From positions 52,429,899 to 52,493,898 of the forward strand of contig CP136067.1 of the NCBI GenBank assembly GCA_032622095.1: 64,000 nt of DNA. The letters are read 5' to 3'. Below the pieces are notes generated by a model. The model worked only from the letters and a program-made list of their open reading frames with translations, did not search any database and was not told where the DNA came from. A program made the translations under genes and the position numbers. This DNA comes from Siphonodentalium dalli. Taxonomy: Eukaryota; Mollusca; Scaphopoda; Gadilida; Siphonodentaliidae. Below, in pieces: positions 1 to 12,983 of this stretch. Every line of letters begins with the position of its first letter. Position 1 is the first letter of the stretch.

Positions 1-767
1 ATTACGACTTGTTTATTCGGAAGCTATTTATCGTCAATTCAGCATTTGGAACGAGACATTGTAGCGCATGCACAGATGTATTGCGCCGACGATTGAAGCA
101 AATGTTCCAATATATAGAATGCACAACGAAGCATTATCCGGCAATAGCGTCTCAACCTCCCCACGGAGGAAAGCAAAATATATTTCAAAATACACGTGAA
201 CGCATGCAATTTGCCGGAAAAGTTCCAGACTGGGGCAAAAATAATCCCCGACACAAAAACGGTCGTCGAATATTTCTCACCATGTGCATTGCATATCACA
301 ACTGTGTTCTTACGGGTTAAAGTAACAATCATTCAAGTGCCATTGATCGGTGTGTAAACGGGTATAAACCCGATGGAAACATTCCCTTTATACATGAAAG
401 CACAGTTATCGCTGTACCAAGTAACCCCTTGTTGAGAACCATTAATAACAATGACCGGCAACATGCTTCACATGGGTGAATGAAACTTCCAATCGTCATT
501 CGAAAGCTGCATGTTCGTGGTCGACATTGTTTAGCAGTGTGCGATAAGAGATGGAGATATGTCTGTCCGAGGATGCATACATGTATATGCTCTCCAAGAT
601 CCGGTCAAATTATTCAATATTGTGTAATTTCTGGTGAAAGTCAATGGGTGGGAAAGTTTAGACCATGCGTGGATAAATATTGGATAAATAAATGTTATAG
701 TTTACTGTTCCAGCTGCTGTTGTCTAATTCAAGCGATATTGTTTTCTAACCAAACGTTATATAAATT
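1..767. other. No recognisable feature
   Basis: AT-rich sequence. The frames at 9-320, 39-332 and 480-749 are short and have no coding signature that I recognise. Confidence 0.5.
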
Positions 768-1141
768 GTCAACATATCTTCGCTCAAATACGCACATAAT
801 CGACCTATAATGTAAAATCGGTTCATAATGTGATTATTTTATTATTAAATAAGCAGATAATGGATTCATAGCCGTTATTTCGTTTTATGGCGCGGGCCAC
901 AAAGTGAGAACACTTGTTAAAGAGCGTACATATGAATAGTCCTGAGTTGGCTTATTTGTGTCAATGTCCGCACATAATCTGCTTAGAGTCGCCTCATTAT
1001 GAGTCGATAATGCGACTAAATCGATTTAATTTTCAGCATATTATCGACTCAAAATGGGGCGATTCTAAGAATATTACCTACCTAAATTAAGTTATATTAT
1101 AGGCAGTTAATGTGCGGATTTTCAGGAGAAAATGTCCTAGA
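768..1141 (+). mobile_element. Family F element
   Basis: Left end aatacgcacataatcgacct is inverted relative to the right end (taggcagttaatgtgcggat). Internal landmarks: cgttatttcgttttatggcg, ttaaagagcgtaca, gttggcttatttgtgtca, cgcacataatctgcttag, and a mirrored pair around gagtcgataatg. No coding. Confidence 0.7.
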
Positions 1142-3559
1142 TCAAATAGTGCGTCATAACTGCAAGGTATTATCCGACCAGTTAGGACATTTGAGTTCCA
1201 TTTACCACAATTCGTGCACTTGTCAACAACTGTGACCCATTGTTTTAATGGAACTAAAATACAACTGGCTTTCATATATGCTGGGAATTGACATGCACAG
1301 GAGGCGAATAACGCTGACAAATACTATGGACGAAGCCACTGAATCGTTATATCCTTCATTCGATGCTCGTTTATCTGTAACCTTACTGGCATATTTAAGT
1401 CTGCTCATTGATACTGGGCATATAATGCAAAATGTCTGTGTTGATTGATAATTTTGAAGTGTAGCAATGACCGTAAACCCTAATTTTTTCAAATTAGATC
1501 CTCAATTTCTGAATACTGATCTCACAATAATTATTGAATATTTTTGTTTTATTTAACATTCTATATAATTATACCCATACCTTTAAATACCGTGTCTAGA
1601 CTTCTTTGATCCCAACAGTGTTACTTGACAATAATACAACTACTACCATCTACCATTCAGCCTTATGACGGACAAATGAATCATTAGTGTTAATCCCCAT
1701 TACCGTTTTATTACATTTTTCGATAGTGAACTGCCATGACTGCCTGTTGGCACCCCGGCATTAAGCTGTATCATATAGTCAATTAGCAGATGATGATACT
1801 ATAAATTTGATTCTCAAGTCGTCGCTTTAAGAGTTTGGGGTAAAACTTTGGCCAAATGAAATTTTGTCTGGCCATTTTCGAATACCAAAAATGGTCATCG
1901 GCCTATGCCAGCATGAACTCTGATCCACACCCGATATGTAAGAATGAATGGACGAAACCAATATGGGTATTCTTTCACCCAATATGGGCTATCACCATAC
2001 CAAAGGAATACGAAATCCGATAATTAACACCCTATAGTATAAAACAAGCTATGTTCGAACGAACGAACGGAACCCTCTAATACACATTTACATGTAATTC
2101 GGGTCGGAGAGATAATAATTTGTGATGGTCCGACTGCATTTTGCATATCCCATTTATATAAAGGTGTTTAATTTTCCATAAAGCTTGTATAGCACATGAC
2201 ATGCAGTGATCAGTTGACTAGAAATGCACACTGCCTGTCCAAATACGATGGGCATATAAAATTTCCAGGTCAAACCACCGGTCAGCCAGCTTACGACTTA
2301 ACACCAAATTGTCTAATCTTTGTGCAAATATTTTTCGAATCCTCAAGCAGAATTAAAACCGGCTTTATTGGGGCTTTTATCTGTCTTCTCCAACATGTAA
2401 TGATTTCCATGAAATAGGGACACAGACAAAGACGTAAATCGATATCTTCTGGCAATTTAGTCCTGCTCGCAAACACAACATTTTCAGAAATAGGGCCATA
2501 GGATAAGAATAACTATACTGGGCTCTTATCCCTATTTGTTCAAATGCGAAGGACTGTCATTTGCCCGTCCGCAGGTGGTAATTTATGCCAGCGCCGGAAG
2601 TGTCAGTATGTCTAGTGGCTGGTCTTATTGTTGGGACGCGGCCGGGATTCCCACGTAACGGGTGCATTGTGAGTGAGAGATGTGCATTGAAGAAATTGTG
2701 AATACAAAACTCGATGCACGAATACCGAAGTAATTACTCAGCGAGGAGGAGAGATCTGTATTAGATAGGATTTGGAAAAATTGTATGTGCATGTTTACGC
2801 ATCCTCCGTCGCGTAGTTCATTTCTACAATATGGGATTATCCACGGATGATGAGGTAGGCTTCTCTCTTTTGAATTTCTCCGATAATTTCCGCAACTAAT
2901 CATATAAACAATAGCATACCCATCCGTTATAGATAAATTAAATCTAACTTTACTAATATGACTGATGCACAAAAATTCATTTTCATACTACGAAACGATA
3001 AAACAGAAACGTGCAACATCATCTGTAATATTCTGATGACAATTTTGTAGTATCTGTATATCGTGTATATAATGCATTATGTTCCTCCTCTCCATCTTCT
3101 GTGTATATACTTCCTATTTCTCGATATCATTGTTATTTTGATCAGAGAATAAAGCATTATATGATTTCATATATATGCAAGGTCATTTGTGTTGTAACAT
3201 TGGCCCTGTGTGAAACATATTTCATCCTATCTTTTGAATGTGAATTAGAGCCTCAGAAATACATGTAGATGCCCTATATAACAGCAATACTGGGTAAACT
3301 TTAAGACATTTTTTATCGACTATAACTATATGTTGTCTAATCGTCGAGGTACACCCATGTTTTCATCGGCGAGAATCATCATAATTTAACAAGTGCGGTC
3401 GATATATAATAACGTACGTGTATATATTTGGGATCTGATAAGTATATGCACTGGGAACTATCTCATATTTGTTATTGTAATATATCTCAGCGGATATTCA
3501 TTCAATTATATTGTTCAGTTTCTCGAGATCTTGAGCGCATATTCATGACACCCATTATC
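1142..3559. other. No recognisable feature
   Basis: Scattered frames under 120 codons without domain-like text. No repeats shared with the rest of the window were noticed. The minus frame at 2625-2972 looks random. Confidence 0.5.
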
Positions 3560-3930
3560 CAGCCTGTTCTCCGGAATATCAGCACATTATCTGCTTATTA
3601 TATAACTTGTTTCAGGGAGATAATCTGCCTAGAATCGCTTCATTTTGAGTCGATAATGTGCTGAAAATTAGACAATTTTAGTTACATTATCGACTGACAA
3701 TGAGGCGACTCTAAGCAGATTATGTGCGGACACTGACACAAATAAGCCAACTCTTGACTTTTAGGGTGTACGCTCTTTAACAGGTGTTTTCACGGTGGTC
3801 CGCGCCATAAAACGAATTAACGGATATGAGTCCATTATCTGCTTATTTTAGAATCAAATAATCACACTATGTATCTATTTCACATTATAGGTCGATTTAT
3901 GTGCGTATTTCCGCGAGGATATGTTGCTTT
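3560..3930 (-). mobile_element. Family F element, reversed
   Basis: Starts cctgttctccggaatatcag and ends ttataggtcgatttatgtgc. All landmarks of the copy at 768 occur in reverse order and strand. Confidence 0.75.
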
Positions 3931-4675
3931 ACCGTCGATCTTTACACACACTACTTCTTTCACAGAAACTCCACATTTGCTACCACGATCATGTGAATAT
4001 ATTAGTTTCACGGTATCACATTGGACGTCAAACTTGATTTACAATTTGTGACGTTAAGCGGGCAAGCCTCGTTTGAACATAACATTATGGCTATGAAAAC
4101 TGCAAGGAATTATACGACGAAGATGTTGATATATACACAAAATACCGACATGCATGCTGCTATACTCGGAACAAAATTGCCAAATTCTTAGAAATTTCCA
4201 GCTAACCTAAACTTTTCGCACAAAACTGAGTTAAACACTCTTTATTTCTACTATATCAGGATAATACTAACACGGAACGCTATTTTTGTTTCAGTCGAAA
4301 GAGATCTCTGGACCTGAATTGTCTACTTTCTGTCAGTTCAGTCTCTATGTTGCATATGCAGTCCGCATATGTATATTTAACATGTTTATCGACCTATTTT
4401 GATCACCGTAACCGGAATGGTTTCAATATAACGAACATAAATCTAGACTTCAAGCCAACCGCGAGGTGGGCCCGGGATAGAATAGGCCCACCGCCCCATT
4501 GCGAGGGGTAAGCGTCCCCAGGTATGGCCCTAATATGGCACCCTGTTGTCGTGTGGTGCATCCCGTGATGTGTGGTGTGGGAGTCGTGAGGCATCGACCT
4601 GCCGATGCGGCTTAGTTCATGGTCCTCTTTGGTCCTACATCTCTGCAAGACGGGCGATTGGGTTGACCCGGATCA
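3931..4675. other. No recognisable gene; GC-richer patch before the 44-bp array
   Basis: 4450-4670 is clearly less AT-rich (ggtgggcccgggatagaata, ccgatgcggcttag) and leads into the tandem array. It may be the older single-copy edge from which the array grew. Nothing else seen. Confidence 0.4.
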
Positions 4676-5166
4676 ATATGCCACCGTCCTTATGTGAGTC
4701 TTATAGGTATACATTATCAATATCCACCGTCCTTATGTGAGTCTTATAGGTATGCATTATCAATATACACCGTCCTTATGTGAGTCTTATAGGTATGTAT
4801 TATCAATATGCCACCGTCCTTATGTGAGTCTTATAGGTATGTATTATCAATATGCCACCTTCCTTATGTGAGTCTTATAGGTATGCATTATCAATATGCC
4901 ACCGTCCTTATGTGAGTCTTATAGGTATGCATTATCAATATGCCACCGTCCTTATGTGAGTCTTATAGGTATACATTATCAATATCCACCGTCCTTATGT
5001 GAGTCTTATAGGTATGCATTATCAATATACACCGTCCTTATGTGAGTCTTATAGGTATGTATTATCAATATGCCACCGTCCTTATGTGAGTCTTATAGGT
5101 ATACATTATCAATATACACCGTCCTTATGTGAGTCTTATAGGTATGTATTATCAATATGCCACCTT
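4676..5166 (+). repeat. 44-bp tandem array, about 11 copies
   Basis: Unit: ccaccgtccttatgtgagtc, then ttataggtat, then g/acattatcaatatg. Variants in the junction let copies 1-3 be matched to copies 7-9, so a block was duplicated. The open frame over it is a by-product of the repeat. Confidence 0.95.
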
Positions 5167-5443
5167 CCTTCTACTGTGTTTCATGTTACATTTCGGTCAT
5201 CTCCGTTGTATTTTTGTTCCTGATGTCTAGTTGGTTGTTCTGTTATTCATGTATGGTGTTTCTTCCGTGTCAATCTTGGAATGTTCAGGCATGTCTCACG
5301 GTGGGGAGGTACCGGGAAGCTGCTATATATACAGTGGCTAAACTTGTCACAGCTTCAGCTATGTACCAGTCTTTGGTCCGACCATGATTCGAATGGTAAT
5401 CTGAGGCGGCTTCTGTGCTAGTTGTCGAATATTTGCTTTTCAT

Positions 5444-6415
5444 ATGGCAACTCAAAGCAAACAAAAACGTAAGAATGATAACTGGCTAAGGTCCACTGAT
5501 GCTGAGGTATATCCTCAGTACTTGGTTCTTGGTTCTGATGCTGAGGTATATCCTCACTACTTGATTATTGGTTTTGATCCGAACGTCAAGAGACCTTCTG
5601 TATTTGTTATTGACAAAAGGCTACAAAGAATAGCCGGACAATTAAAATATGTCAAACCAATTATGACTGGGCCACAAAGTGGCTCTCTTCTGATTGAATT
5701 TCAAGAAAGATTCAATCTGACGCTCTTGTGCAATTAACATCTATTGCACAAACACCAGTGTTGATTACTCATCACAAGACATTGAACAGTAGCAGATCTG
5801 TGTTGAGAAATCGCGATATAGCTGATTTTTCTGGGTCAGCGATATTGGCTGATTTGGCACCATTATGGAGTTACAGAAGTCCGTAGATTTTCAAAGATAG
5901 TTGATGGACAAAACGTAGGACTTGGAATATTTATCTTCTGACACTCAATCGGTGCGACCTCCACCAGCATTGAAGGTTGGGTACATGAAGGTAGATTTTA
6001 GTACTTGTGTTCCAAATCCATTACGATCTTTATGTCAGGGATATGGTCATGGTAAACATTGTAAACGCAAAGAAAACATATGTGCACGCACTCTGTTCTG
6101 ATTATGAACATGACCATAAGGGTTGCACAAAACGGCACAAACCAAAAATAAAATGCTCTAACTGCCAATGCGTTTTATATTTTGCTTGCACACTTACTAG
6201 TCAGTTCTTGGATTTATATTCCTGACTCCAAGTGGAAACTTTCCTCTTGTATTTGTACATAGGTTATTGGGTTAATCTAATCCACTGTCTGAGTTATATA
6301 AATTGTTGCTATGCTGCGAACTTTTTTGACCCGATTCTGTTCTTGGTCGTGATATGGCCTAACGGCTAAAACTACATTAAACCCTCAATCAATCTATCAA
6401 TCAACCAACCTATCT
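5444..6415 (+). mobile_element. Non-LTR retrotransposon remnant, ORF1 with zinc-knuckle region and 3' tail
   Basis: Translations across several frames resemble LINE ORF1 (gag-like) proteins of invertebrates. In order: YPHYLIIGFDPN...LQRIAGQLKYVKPIMTG (5560-5670), then GSLLIEFQERF, then ITHHKTLNSSRSVLRNRDIA (about 5763-5822), then PPALKVGYMKVDFST and VPNPLRSLCQGYGHGKHCKR (5955-6070), which starts the CCHC knuckles. KCSNCQC follows near 6150-6170. At least two frameshifts separate these pieces, and ORF2 is missing. The 3' end carries GGCCTAACGGCTAAA followed by a tail of AATC/AACC repeats (6378-6415), as in intact molluscan LINEs. It is a dead, internally deleted copy. Confidence 0.75.
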
Positions 6416-6486
6416 CCGAACACTTGAATATATCTCCAAGTATTTAGATATATATTCTGGTAATTTGGAGATATATCATGAAATAT

Positions 6487-7024
6487 TTAAAGATACGGGC
6501 GGCGTTGGTGGTGGGTATGCTGTTAAAATATTCACCTGAATCACCTCCGTCAAATACCGCCATAAACAGAAAGAATAGTAAAATATAGACAGACCTTGTT
6601 CTTATACCAATCAGAAATATGGCATAAACAGTATGTTGTTGTCAGTTTTTCCCTTTTGTTATGTAAACAAAAGCAAAAAACGTTACGTTACCTGGCTTTT
6701 GTTTAGATCCGGATATGGTAAAATGAAGAGCGTTATTTGTTACTGTTTTCCTGATATAGAAATAATAAAGAGCGTTTATATCGTTTTTGCGTGATTAACC
6801 AATAGAATTGCGATGTGTTATGTAAACAGAAGCACAACTTCTGTAACACGAACAGGCTCTTGTTTACGTACACCATCGTACGTCTTGACGACAATATACT
6901 ATTTACGCGCTGATTATGTTTGGCATATATATATATTGACTATATATTTTTTAATATTCCTTCTGTTGATGGCGATTTGAACAAATATGAATATTTCTGC
7001 AACAAACGCCACCCGTGCCTTTAA
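6487..7024 (+). mobile_element. Family K TTAA element (538 bp)
   Basis: Starts TTAA-AGATACGGGCGGCGTT and ends AACGCCACCCGTGCCT-TTAA, so inverted ends lie inside TTAA. The interior carries inverted subterminal stretches (taaagagcgttat, catacgttt-type) and no gene. Two other full copies are at 37168 and 49314. Confidence 0.85.
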
Positions 7025-7093
7025 GATTTTCAATTTGGCTGCCCATAGTTAAAAGGTTCTGTCGAATATTGTATTGTGTCCCTACGGAAATGT

Positions 7094-7289
7094 CCATTAA
7101 CTATTTGTTGAACATATTATCTACCATTTACCACTAATGAACATGAATCATTCTGCTCTTGTATCATCTTTACGTATGGCTGTCATTCTGCTCATTTTTA
7201 CTGAACACCCCTCCAGATGTAATTTATGCCATTCCAATATATAAGTTTATAACTGAATGGGATAATCCATTTAGTAAAGAACGGGTTAA
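7094..7289 (+). mobile_element. Family E right part
   Basis: tttgttgaacatattatc begins the recognisable part; the end reads actgaatgggataatccatt then tagtaaagaacgggTTAA (7289). It follows a K element and precedes the 40-bp array. Confidence 0.55.
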
Positions 7290-7344
7290 CATATATAACA
7301 TGCGACGCACTGGAAGCAGCAACCAACACCATCGTCTTATAGTT

Positions 7345-8063
7345 ACAAACCATGTCTAGTATAATTCAGACATATGTTATAAACCATGTCCTCTTCTATT
7401 ATAATTCAGACATACGTTATAAGCCATGTCCGCTTCTAGTATAATTCAGACATACGTTATAAACCATGTCCGCTTCTAGTATAAACCATGTATTCTTCTA
7501 GTATAATTCAGACAAACGTTATAAACCATGTCCGCTTCTAGTATAAACCATGTATTCTTCTAGTATAATTCAGACATACGTTATAAGCCATGTTCTCTTC
7601 TATTATAATTCAGACATACGTTATAAACCATGTCCGCTTCTAGTATAATTCAGACATATACGTTATAAACCATGTCCTCTTCTAGTATAATTCAGACATA
7701 CGTTATAAGACATGTCCTCTTCCAGTATAATTCAGACATACGTTATAAGACATGTCCTCTTCCAGTATAATTCAGACATACGTTATAAGACATGTCCTCT
7801 TCCAGTATAACTCAGACATACGTTTTAAACCATGTCCTCTTCTAGTATAATTCAGACATACGTTATAAACCATGTCCGCTTCTAGTATAACTCAGACATA
7901 CGTTATAAACCATGTCCTCTTCTAGTATAATTCAGACATACGTTATAAGACATGTCCTCTTCTAGTATAACTCAGACATACGTTATAAACCGTGTCCTCT
8001 TCTAGTATAATTCAGACATACGTTATAAACCGTGTCCTCTTCTGGTATAATTCAGACATACGT
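7345..8063 (+). repeat. 40-bp tandem array, about 18 copies
   Basis: Unit: ataattcagacatacgttat then aaaccatgtcctcttctagt. Shortened 22-base units (ataaaccatgtattcttctagt-like) alternate near the left. Variants kacatgtcctcttccag cluster at 7700-7800, showing local spread. Confidence 0.95.
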
Positions 8064-8532
8064 CCCTCCTCGAGACGTTCCCCTCGGTTGAATAATTTTT
8101 ACTTGAAGCGGCGTCATGTTGATTTCATTACTATACGAGTTGACGTTAGACGTGGTGTGTCGCTATTTCAATTGCCATGCTCTTTCGGTAGCCATTCTGT
8201 ATTGAACGATGTGATTAGAGCCGAGCTTTGAATGTTGATAAGATTTCATGCAGCGATAATCTCTGGGTCGAGCGTTCTTCTGTCAATAGGTATAAACTTC
8301 TCGACATCGGTGTTGCGCAAACTTTTGTTAAGTTTTTTAAACTCCACGCAGTCACGTTTTCGATTTGAAATCGCAATACTGAGCTAAAGTTAGTAAACGT
8401 GCGTACCCGGGTAACTGACAGTAGGAAATGTGACCACCGTTAAAGATAGGGTGTGGCTTCCCAAAGTCCATCCCCGGTGGTTCAGTTTGTATGGTGCATT
8501 GTCAGGCCATTTAGCGACGGTGACATTTTTTC

Positions 8533-8704
8533 GATTACCGCGGATTGCTAATCCTCGTTAAAGGAGAGTATAAAACCTCATTAGGATAGCCAGGTACACG
8601 TTAGTTTGTATAAACTGATTACCGCGGATTGTTAATCGTCGTAAAACGAAGGTATATAACCTCATCTGGGATTGCAGGTACACGTAAGTTTGTATAAACT
8701 GATT
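8533..8704 (+). repeat. 84-bp tandem duplication
   Basis: gattaccgcggattgctaat to gtttgtataaact occurs at 8533 and 8617 with a third start at 8701. The copies differ at several bases. Confidence 0.85.
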
Positions 8705-8790
8705 ACTAGTGTTTGTAGTTTACACATTGCAGTGTCGTAGTTTCATAGTATAATTAACTATATGCGCGGTATTTAATTCACCAATAAACG

Positions 8791-9184
8791 CCCCTGGTTA
8801 ATTGGTGCTGCTGAATTGCGATGATGCTGGTGGATCCTCCTGAATTACTATGATGCTGATACGGGGCAAAAAGACACTGATAAGAAAAAAGTAACGTTTT
8901 TTCTAAAGTTGTCATTTTTTTCTGTGGTTGAATAATCCGAGCGATTTCGGCAAAGGTCAGTGTCTATACTTGAAACTATATACATGCTTTTAAATGTGTT
9001 ATACACATAGTAGCTTTTTCTCGATGTGTTCAGATCAGTCAAACACCGTGAATGAAAACTTTAAATAAAATAACGCTACATTTTCTAAAAAAAACAAAAT
9101 AATAATAAAGAAAAAGGTACGCAATATCATCTCAGCAGGACCCACCAGCATCATATCAATTCAGCAGGACCACTTAACCAGGGG
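8791..9184. mobile_element. Family Q inverted-repeat element (394 bp)
   Basis: CCCCTGGTTAATTGGTGCTG at the left and cagcaggaccacttaaccagggg at the right. Both ends carry two units of gctgaattgctatgatgctggtgg in mirror order. The interior has gaataatccgagcgattt. No coding. Confidence 0.7.
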
Positions 9185-10204
9185 AGATAAAGCTGACGAA
9201 TACGATCCTTATAAATTCATGTCTAATTGGGGGTAGAAAATTATCTAACTTTCGTTCTTATAACCCCTTACTGTATAATAACTAGATGAGTCACACACTT
9301 CTCTGTTTGAAATTTACAATTTCGGGATACCACAGAAGTGCGTTATAACTACAATGTACGTCGACATGGTTTGGACTGAGGCCTCTCAAATCTGTCATCA
9401 TAGCTTTTCACGTTGGAAATGTTTCAAATATGCATACATGTCGAGTGTGTCCACGTTTGAACATAATCAACGTTTGTATTTATCACGTGTTAAAATTTTC
9501 ACCCCCCTCCCCACAACTGTTGAAATGGAGCGTTCACCAAATAGCATTGTAAGTTGTTCTATAATCAATAATTATTAGATTTATGAAGGCACGGACTATG
9601 TCTTAAGTGAGTAGCAAACCAACTCTTCGTGGTTCCATATAATTCCAACTAGATCATGCAATGACTCGCTACTCTGGCTACGCCCGCAGATATCACGTTC
9701 CCCAGTTCAAAACCTGGGAGCCTTTTGAAGATCTGACTGGAAACTTTGTAACATAGAAAGAATGACATGCACGGGGTAATATATCTTACTTGGGTCATTG
9801 ATTGTGTATTAGCAAAGCCAACCGGTAAGTTGGAACATGCAATAACATATGCAAGGCACCCATAAAATATAAGTAAAATCAATAACTTAATAACTTAATC
9901 CCTACTCCTTAAACAAATTACATTAGATGAAGGTGCCTCTCGAGCTTACATGTTTAGGCACTTTTGTGATCCGATTCCGCTTCGCATCGCTTATGATAAT
10001 ACAATGTTGACCGATTAATTGGCACACAACAGTCGGTTAAATAATGCGATATTGAGCTCGAGATCTTCATCCATTCTGTGAAATACAGTATTAAGCAACA
10101 GTTATTGACTAAGATAGATATATATCACATGTGTTGTTTTAGAACTTATAAAGTTCTCTGTCAGATCTACAAACAGTTCTCAAGTTTTGAACTAGTGTAA
10201 TATG
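9185..10204. other. No recognisable feature
   Basis: Short frames only. ccccagttcaaaacctggg at 9706 forms a tiny stem but not a tRNA T-arm. Confidence 0.45.
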
Positions 10205-10736
10205 AACTCTAAGGGTGTAGCCAGAGTATAGTGGGAAAGATATCCGCAGTGCGACCAGGAAGCCTAACATCAACTACGGAATTAGGTGCTTCCAAGAGAC
10301 TTCCATCAACAGACTTCCAATGGACATCCGAAATTGTGCTACTTTCCCCAAATTCAAGTCAAAACTTAAGACTCACTTGTTCGAGATATGCTTCAATCTG
10401 CCAAAAAAGGTGTTCTTCGATAGCTGTTTACCAGAGTCTGTTATGCGCGTGCGAGTCTAGACCGTTTAACCCATATGTTAACTTTTACTTTCACCATATA
10501 ATTTTAGTTGTGATTCAATCGTATATCTTCGTGTATTTTAAATGGTCTAGCTGTTATTATTGCCTTACTGCGGTTGATTATTAGGTTAAGTTGGTATTAT
10601 CTAGTTAGGTTGTTTATATGTAATTTTATCCATTCGTGCATTATTATTTTAGGATGTGTGCCATGTTTGTATTGTAAGCGTATTGAAACTAATTTATTGT
10701 ATAATGCGTTCTAAATGTATCAATAATAATAATAAT
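10205..10736 (+). mobile_element. LINE ORF2 C-terminal fragment with 3'UTR and (AAT)n tail
   Basis: From 10310 one frame reads RLPMDIRNCATFPKFKSKLKTHLFE, the motif just before the end of ORF2 in many CR1/L2/Rex-type elements (WNSLPxDIR...FKxxLKTHLF). The sequence upstream to about 10205 is similar but out of frame. A long AT-rich 3'UTR follows and ends in (AAT)n at 10721-10736, a typical microsatellite tail. The copy is 5'-truncated and not functional. Confidence 0.7.
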
Positions 10737-11047
10737 AGAGATCCATGGCATGATCATAATTCCAGCATACTTTTTCAGACTGATTACTCTCCGGGACACA
10801 ACACGGTGTGCTATCGGATTTGTGTTAAATGTTTGTTTGGCAAAGTGCATAATACACCCATTTGATCTCAACACTCCAGGGTGCGATTGTCATTCGTTGC
10901 CAAACCACAAGGTGCGTGCGAACTCTGACCACAGAAATGCTTTAACCAATTATCCAAGTGTCGTAGTTGGAATCAGAAGTCAACAAAGCTCTTATTATTT
11001 CTAAGAGTAATTTGCTGGCTTTAATATTAATATTCTTCAAATGTTAC

Positions 11048-11544
11048 CACCCTGTGGTAATGCAAATTTGCTATGATGTTAGTGGGTCCTACCAAACTGT
11101 TATGATGGTGGTATGTAAACTTGTTGCTGTTAAGATAAAATACCATTATTTTTTCTATATTAGTCATTTTTACGGTGTTTTGCTAATCTGAACGAATCGC
11201 GGAAAGTCCATTTTATAAAACAGATATGTTATAAAACATATCTAAATAATGTCTGTGATGGTTGTTGGAAACCTATAATAATGAAGATGGCTATTTCTGT
11301 AGTTTTGCAAGCACCAGCGCAACCAGTGTTAGAATATTTTGAAGTATATCGGTTGTTGAATGTTTCATACAGACACGGGCCTTTCTTTTATTCTTCCAGA
11401 TTGGCCAAACACCGCGAAAATGACAACTGTAGAAAAAATAAATACTTTTCTTAACGGCTTCAGTTTGCCCTACCAACATCATAGCAATTCAGCAGGACAC
11501 ACCATCATATTGGCAAATTAGGACGACCACTTGACCAGGGGTGG
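11048..11544. mobile_element. Family Q element, flanked by TTA
   Basis: Left end ccaccctgtggt, right end accaggggtgg, each next to TTA (atgTTA and TTAcat). A 3-bp TTA duplication is typical of PIF/Harbinger. The interior shows mirrored cgcggaaagt / ccgcgaaaatg and gctatgatgttagtggg / caacatcatagcaattc. Confidence 0.65.
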
Positions 11545-12023
11545 TTACATTATGGTATTACTGAGTACCATCGATGTGCATTCGATTGTTTTTTATCATT
11601 CGACATTAGAACTCCCTTCGCACATTGGTAAGTTTACTTGGCATTTAGTTTTTGTTTCTTCACACTAGAAGGCTATCAAATGTTGCCAGACAAACTACAA
11701 ATTGCGTCTCAGATTGGTGTACTTGTGATATAGGTACTATGAACTATAAAGATGAGCGATTTACTGGGTAAATGTCAGGTATAACCTGACGCTATTGACT
11801 CGTCCCATCTCGCGAGATACCAGAAAATCAAATATATATGGTTGCGGTCCCAGGCCAATATCTAACAACTTTGTCCCTCCCACTTGTTAAAACCAGGTCT
11901 GAAAAGATAATTATATATATGAATTGCTTGATGAGGAATTTTCTTGTCACCTATGCATAAAACATCGATGAGTTGGCTAGACAGCACTGACAAACGCACA
12001 ACAAATATAGACAAACATATATT

Positions 12024-12345
12024 AACGATGCATAATCCGAATTAACGCTCGCAAATTACTATTTCCTTGGCTTCGGTGGTCAAAAATATATGATTCGAGT
12101 CGAGGAACCCACCCATCAGAATGATCAGATATCGCTTTTTAAAATCTATTATTTTTCACCACCGATAATTATAGTAGCCCAGTAAAAGGTCGACGAGAAA
12201 ACGGACGCAATTGCGGACGAAGATTGATAACTCTAAAATCAAGTGGATTTTATTGTCAGATATTTGACAAACCGGCAAAATTTCGTTGAACACATAGCTG
12301 TTGATAAATAACAGGTTTGGGGCAATTTTAAACAAAATGCTTTTA
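12024..12345 (+). mobile_element. Family D fragment
   Basis: cataatccgaattaacgctc, ttggcttcggtggtcaaaa and gattcgagtcgaggaaccca align with family D. The termini are gone and the 3' part (12180-12345) has drifted. No coding. Confidence 0.6.
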
Positions 12346-12501
12346 TAAAGTCTTTCGCTCGTGGAATAAATGTTACCTCATGTGACGGAAATATCACTTG
12401 AGGTAAAGCAGACGGGATATATAGTTTTTGTTTGATTGGAATGTTATTACATATTTAGAATTGAGATATGGATATAACATTGTAATACGGGAGTTAAGGG
12501 T

Positions 12502-12545
12502 GAGAGAGAGAGAGAGAGATGGAGTGAATGAGTGAGAGAGAGAGG
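12502..12545 (+). repeat. (GA)n microsatellite
   Basis: Two GA runs interrupted by tggagtgaatgagt. It lies downstream of the minus-strand LINE fragment, where its 3'UTR would be. Confidence 0.9.
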
Positions 12546-12698
12546 TTTGACACAACATACATTAGATACAAAACAACATCCGTTCAGTGAGGAAATCACT
12601 TGTACGTATGCGTCACGACCACGGATGAGAAAAAGCGGTTCATACATAGGGCAAATGGAATCTAGCGGCTAGATTCTAGCCGGGTCGCCTGAAGTGAT

Positions 12699-12983
12699 CT
12701 ATGGGAAACGGCCACTATCTAAAATAAACTTCTGTACCGCCAAGAATATTTCGGAATTTAATTCGTTTGGAAGTTCGTGAGGTCCGCACAATAAGACATC
12801 GGTTGTTACCATACTTACGGGTAAGTTACTTTGACACAGATGTGTGATCTTTGATACACGTTCTGTGTCGAGTGTGACCAATTCATAGTGTGTATATGTT
12901 GACATGAAATCATTCACACTCGCATTAACCAAGTTTATAGTCAAAGCACATTGTGTTGTGGCATAGTCGGAACAAAATGTCAA
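12699..12983 (-). mobile_element. LINE ORF2 extreme C-terminus, degraded
   Basis: The minus frame ends in ELPNELNSEIFLAVQKFI then LDSGRFP and a stop. This matches in position and type the end of the better preserved LINE at 56388-58068 (NKQIFNAVQTYIMRTKRFP, stop). The upstream part of the frame (about 12860-12983) has drifted too far to align. I place it in the same LINE clade. Confidence 0.55.

Noticed and set aside
4999-5223. Open frame with repeated SLCESYRY peptides
   Set aside because: It lies wholly in the 44-bp tandem array; 44 is not a multiple of three and the frame is a by-product of the repeat.
7345-8063. CRISPR-like look of the 40-bp array
   Set aside because: There are no variable spacers, the repeats are contiguous, and the context is a eukaryotic genome.
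9643-9725. Possible tRNA with ccccagttcaaaacctggg
   Set aside because: The loop is too long for a T-arm and no acceptor stem or A box fits at the right distance.
10231-10584. 117-codon frame as a gene
   Set aside because: A different frame at the same place gives the LINE motif RLPMDIRN...LKTHLFE, so this frame is a shadow.
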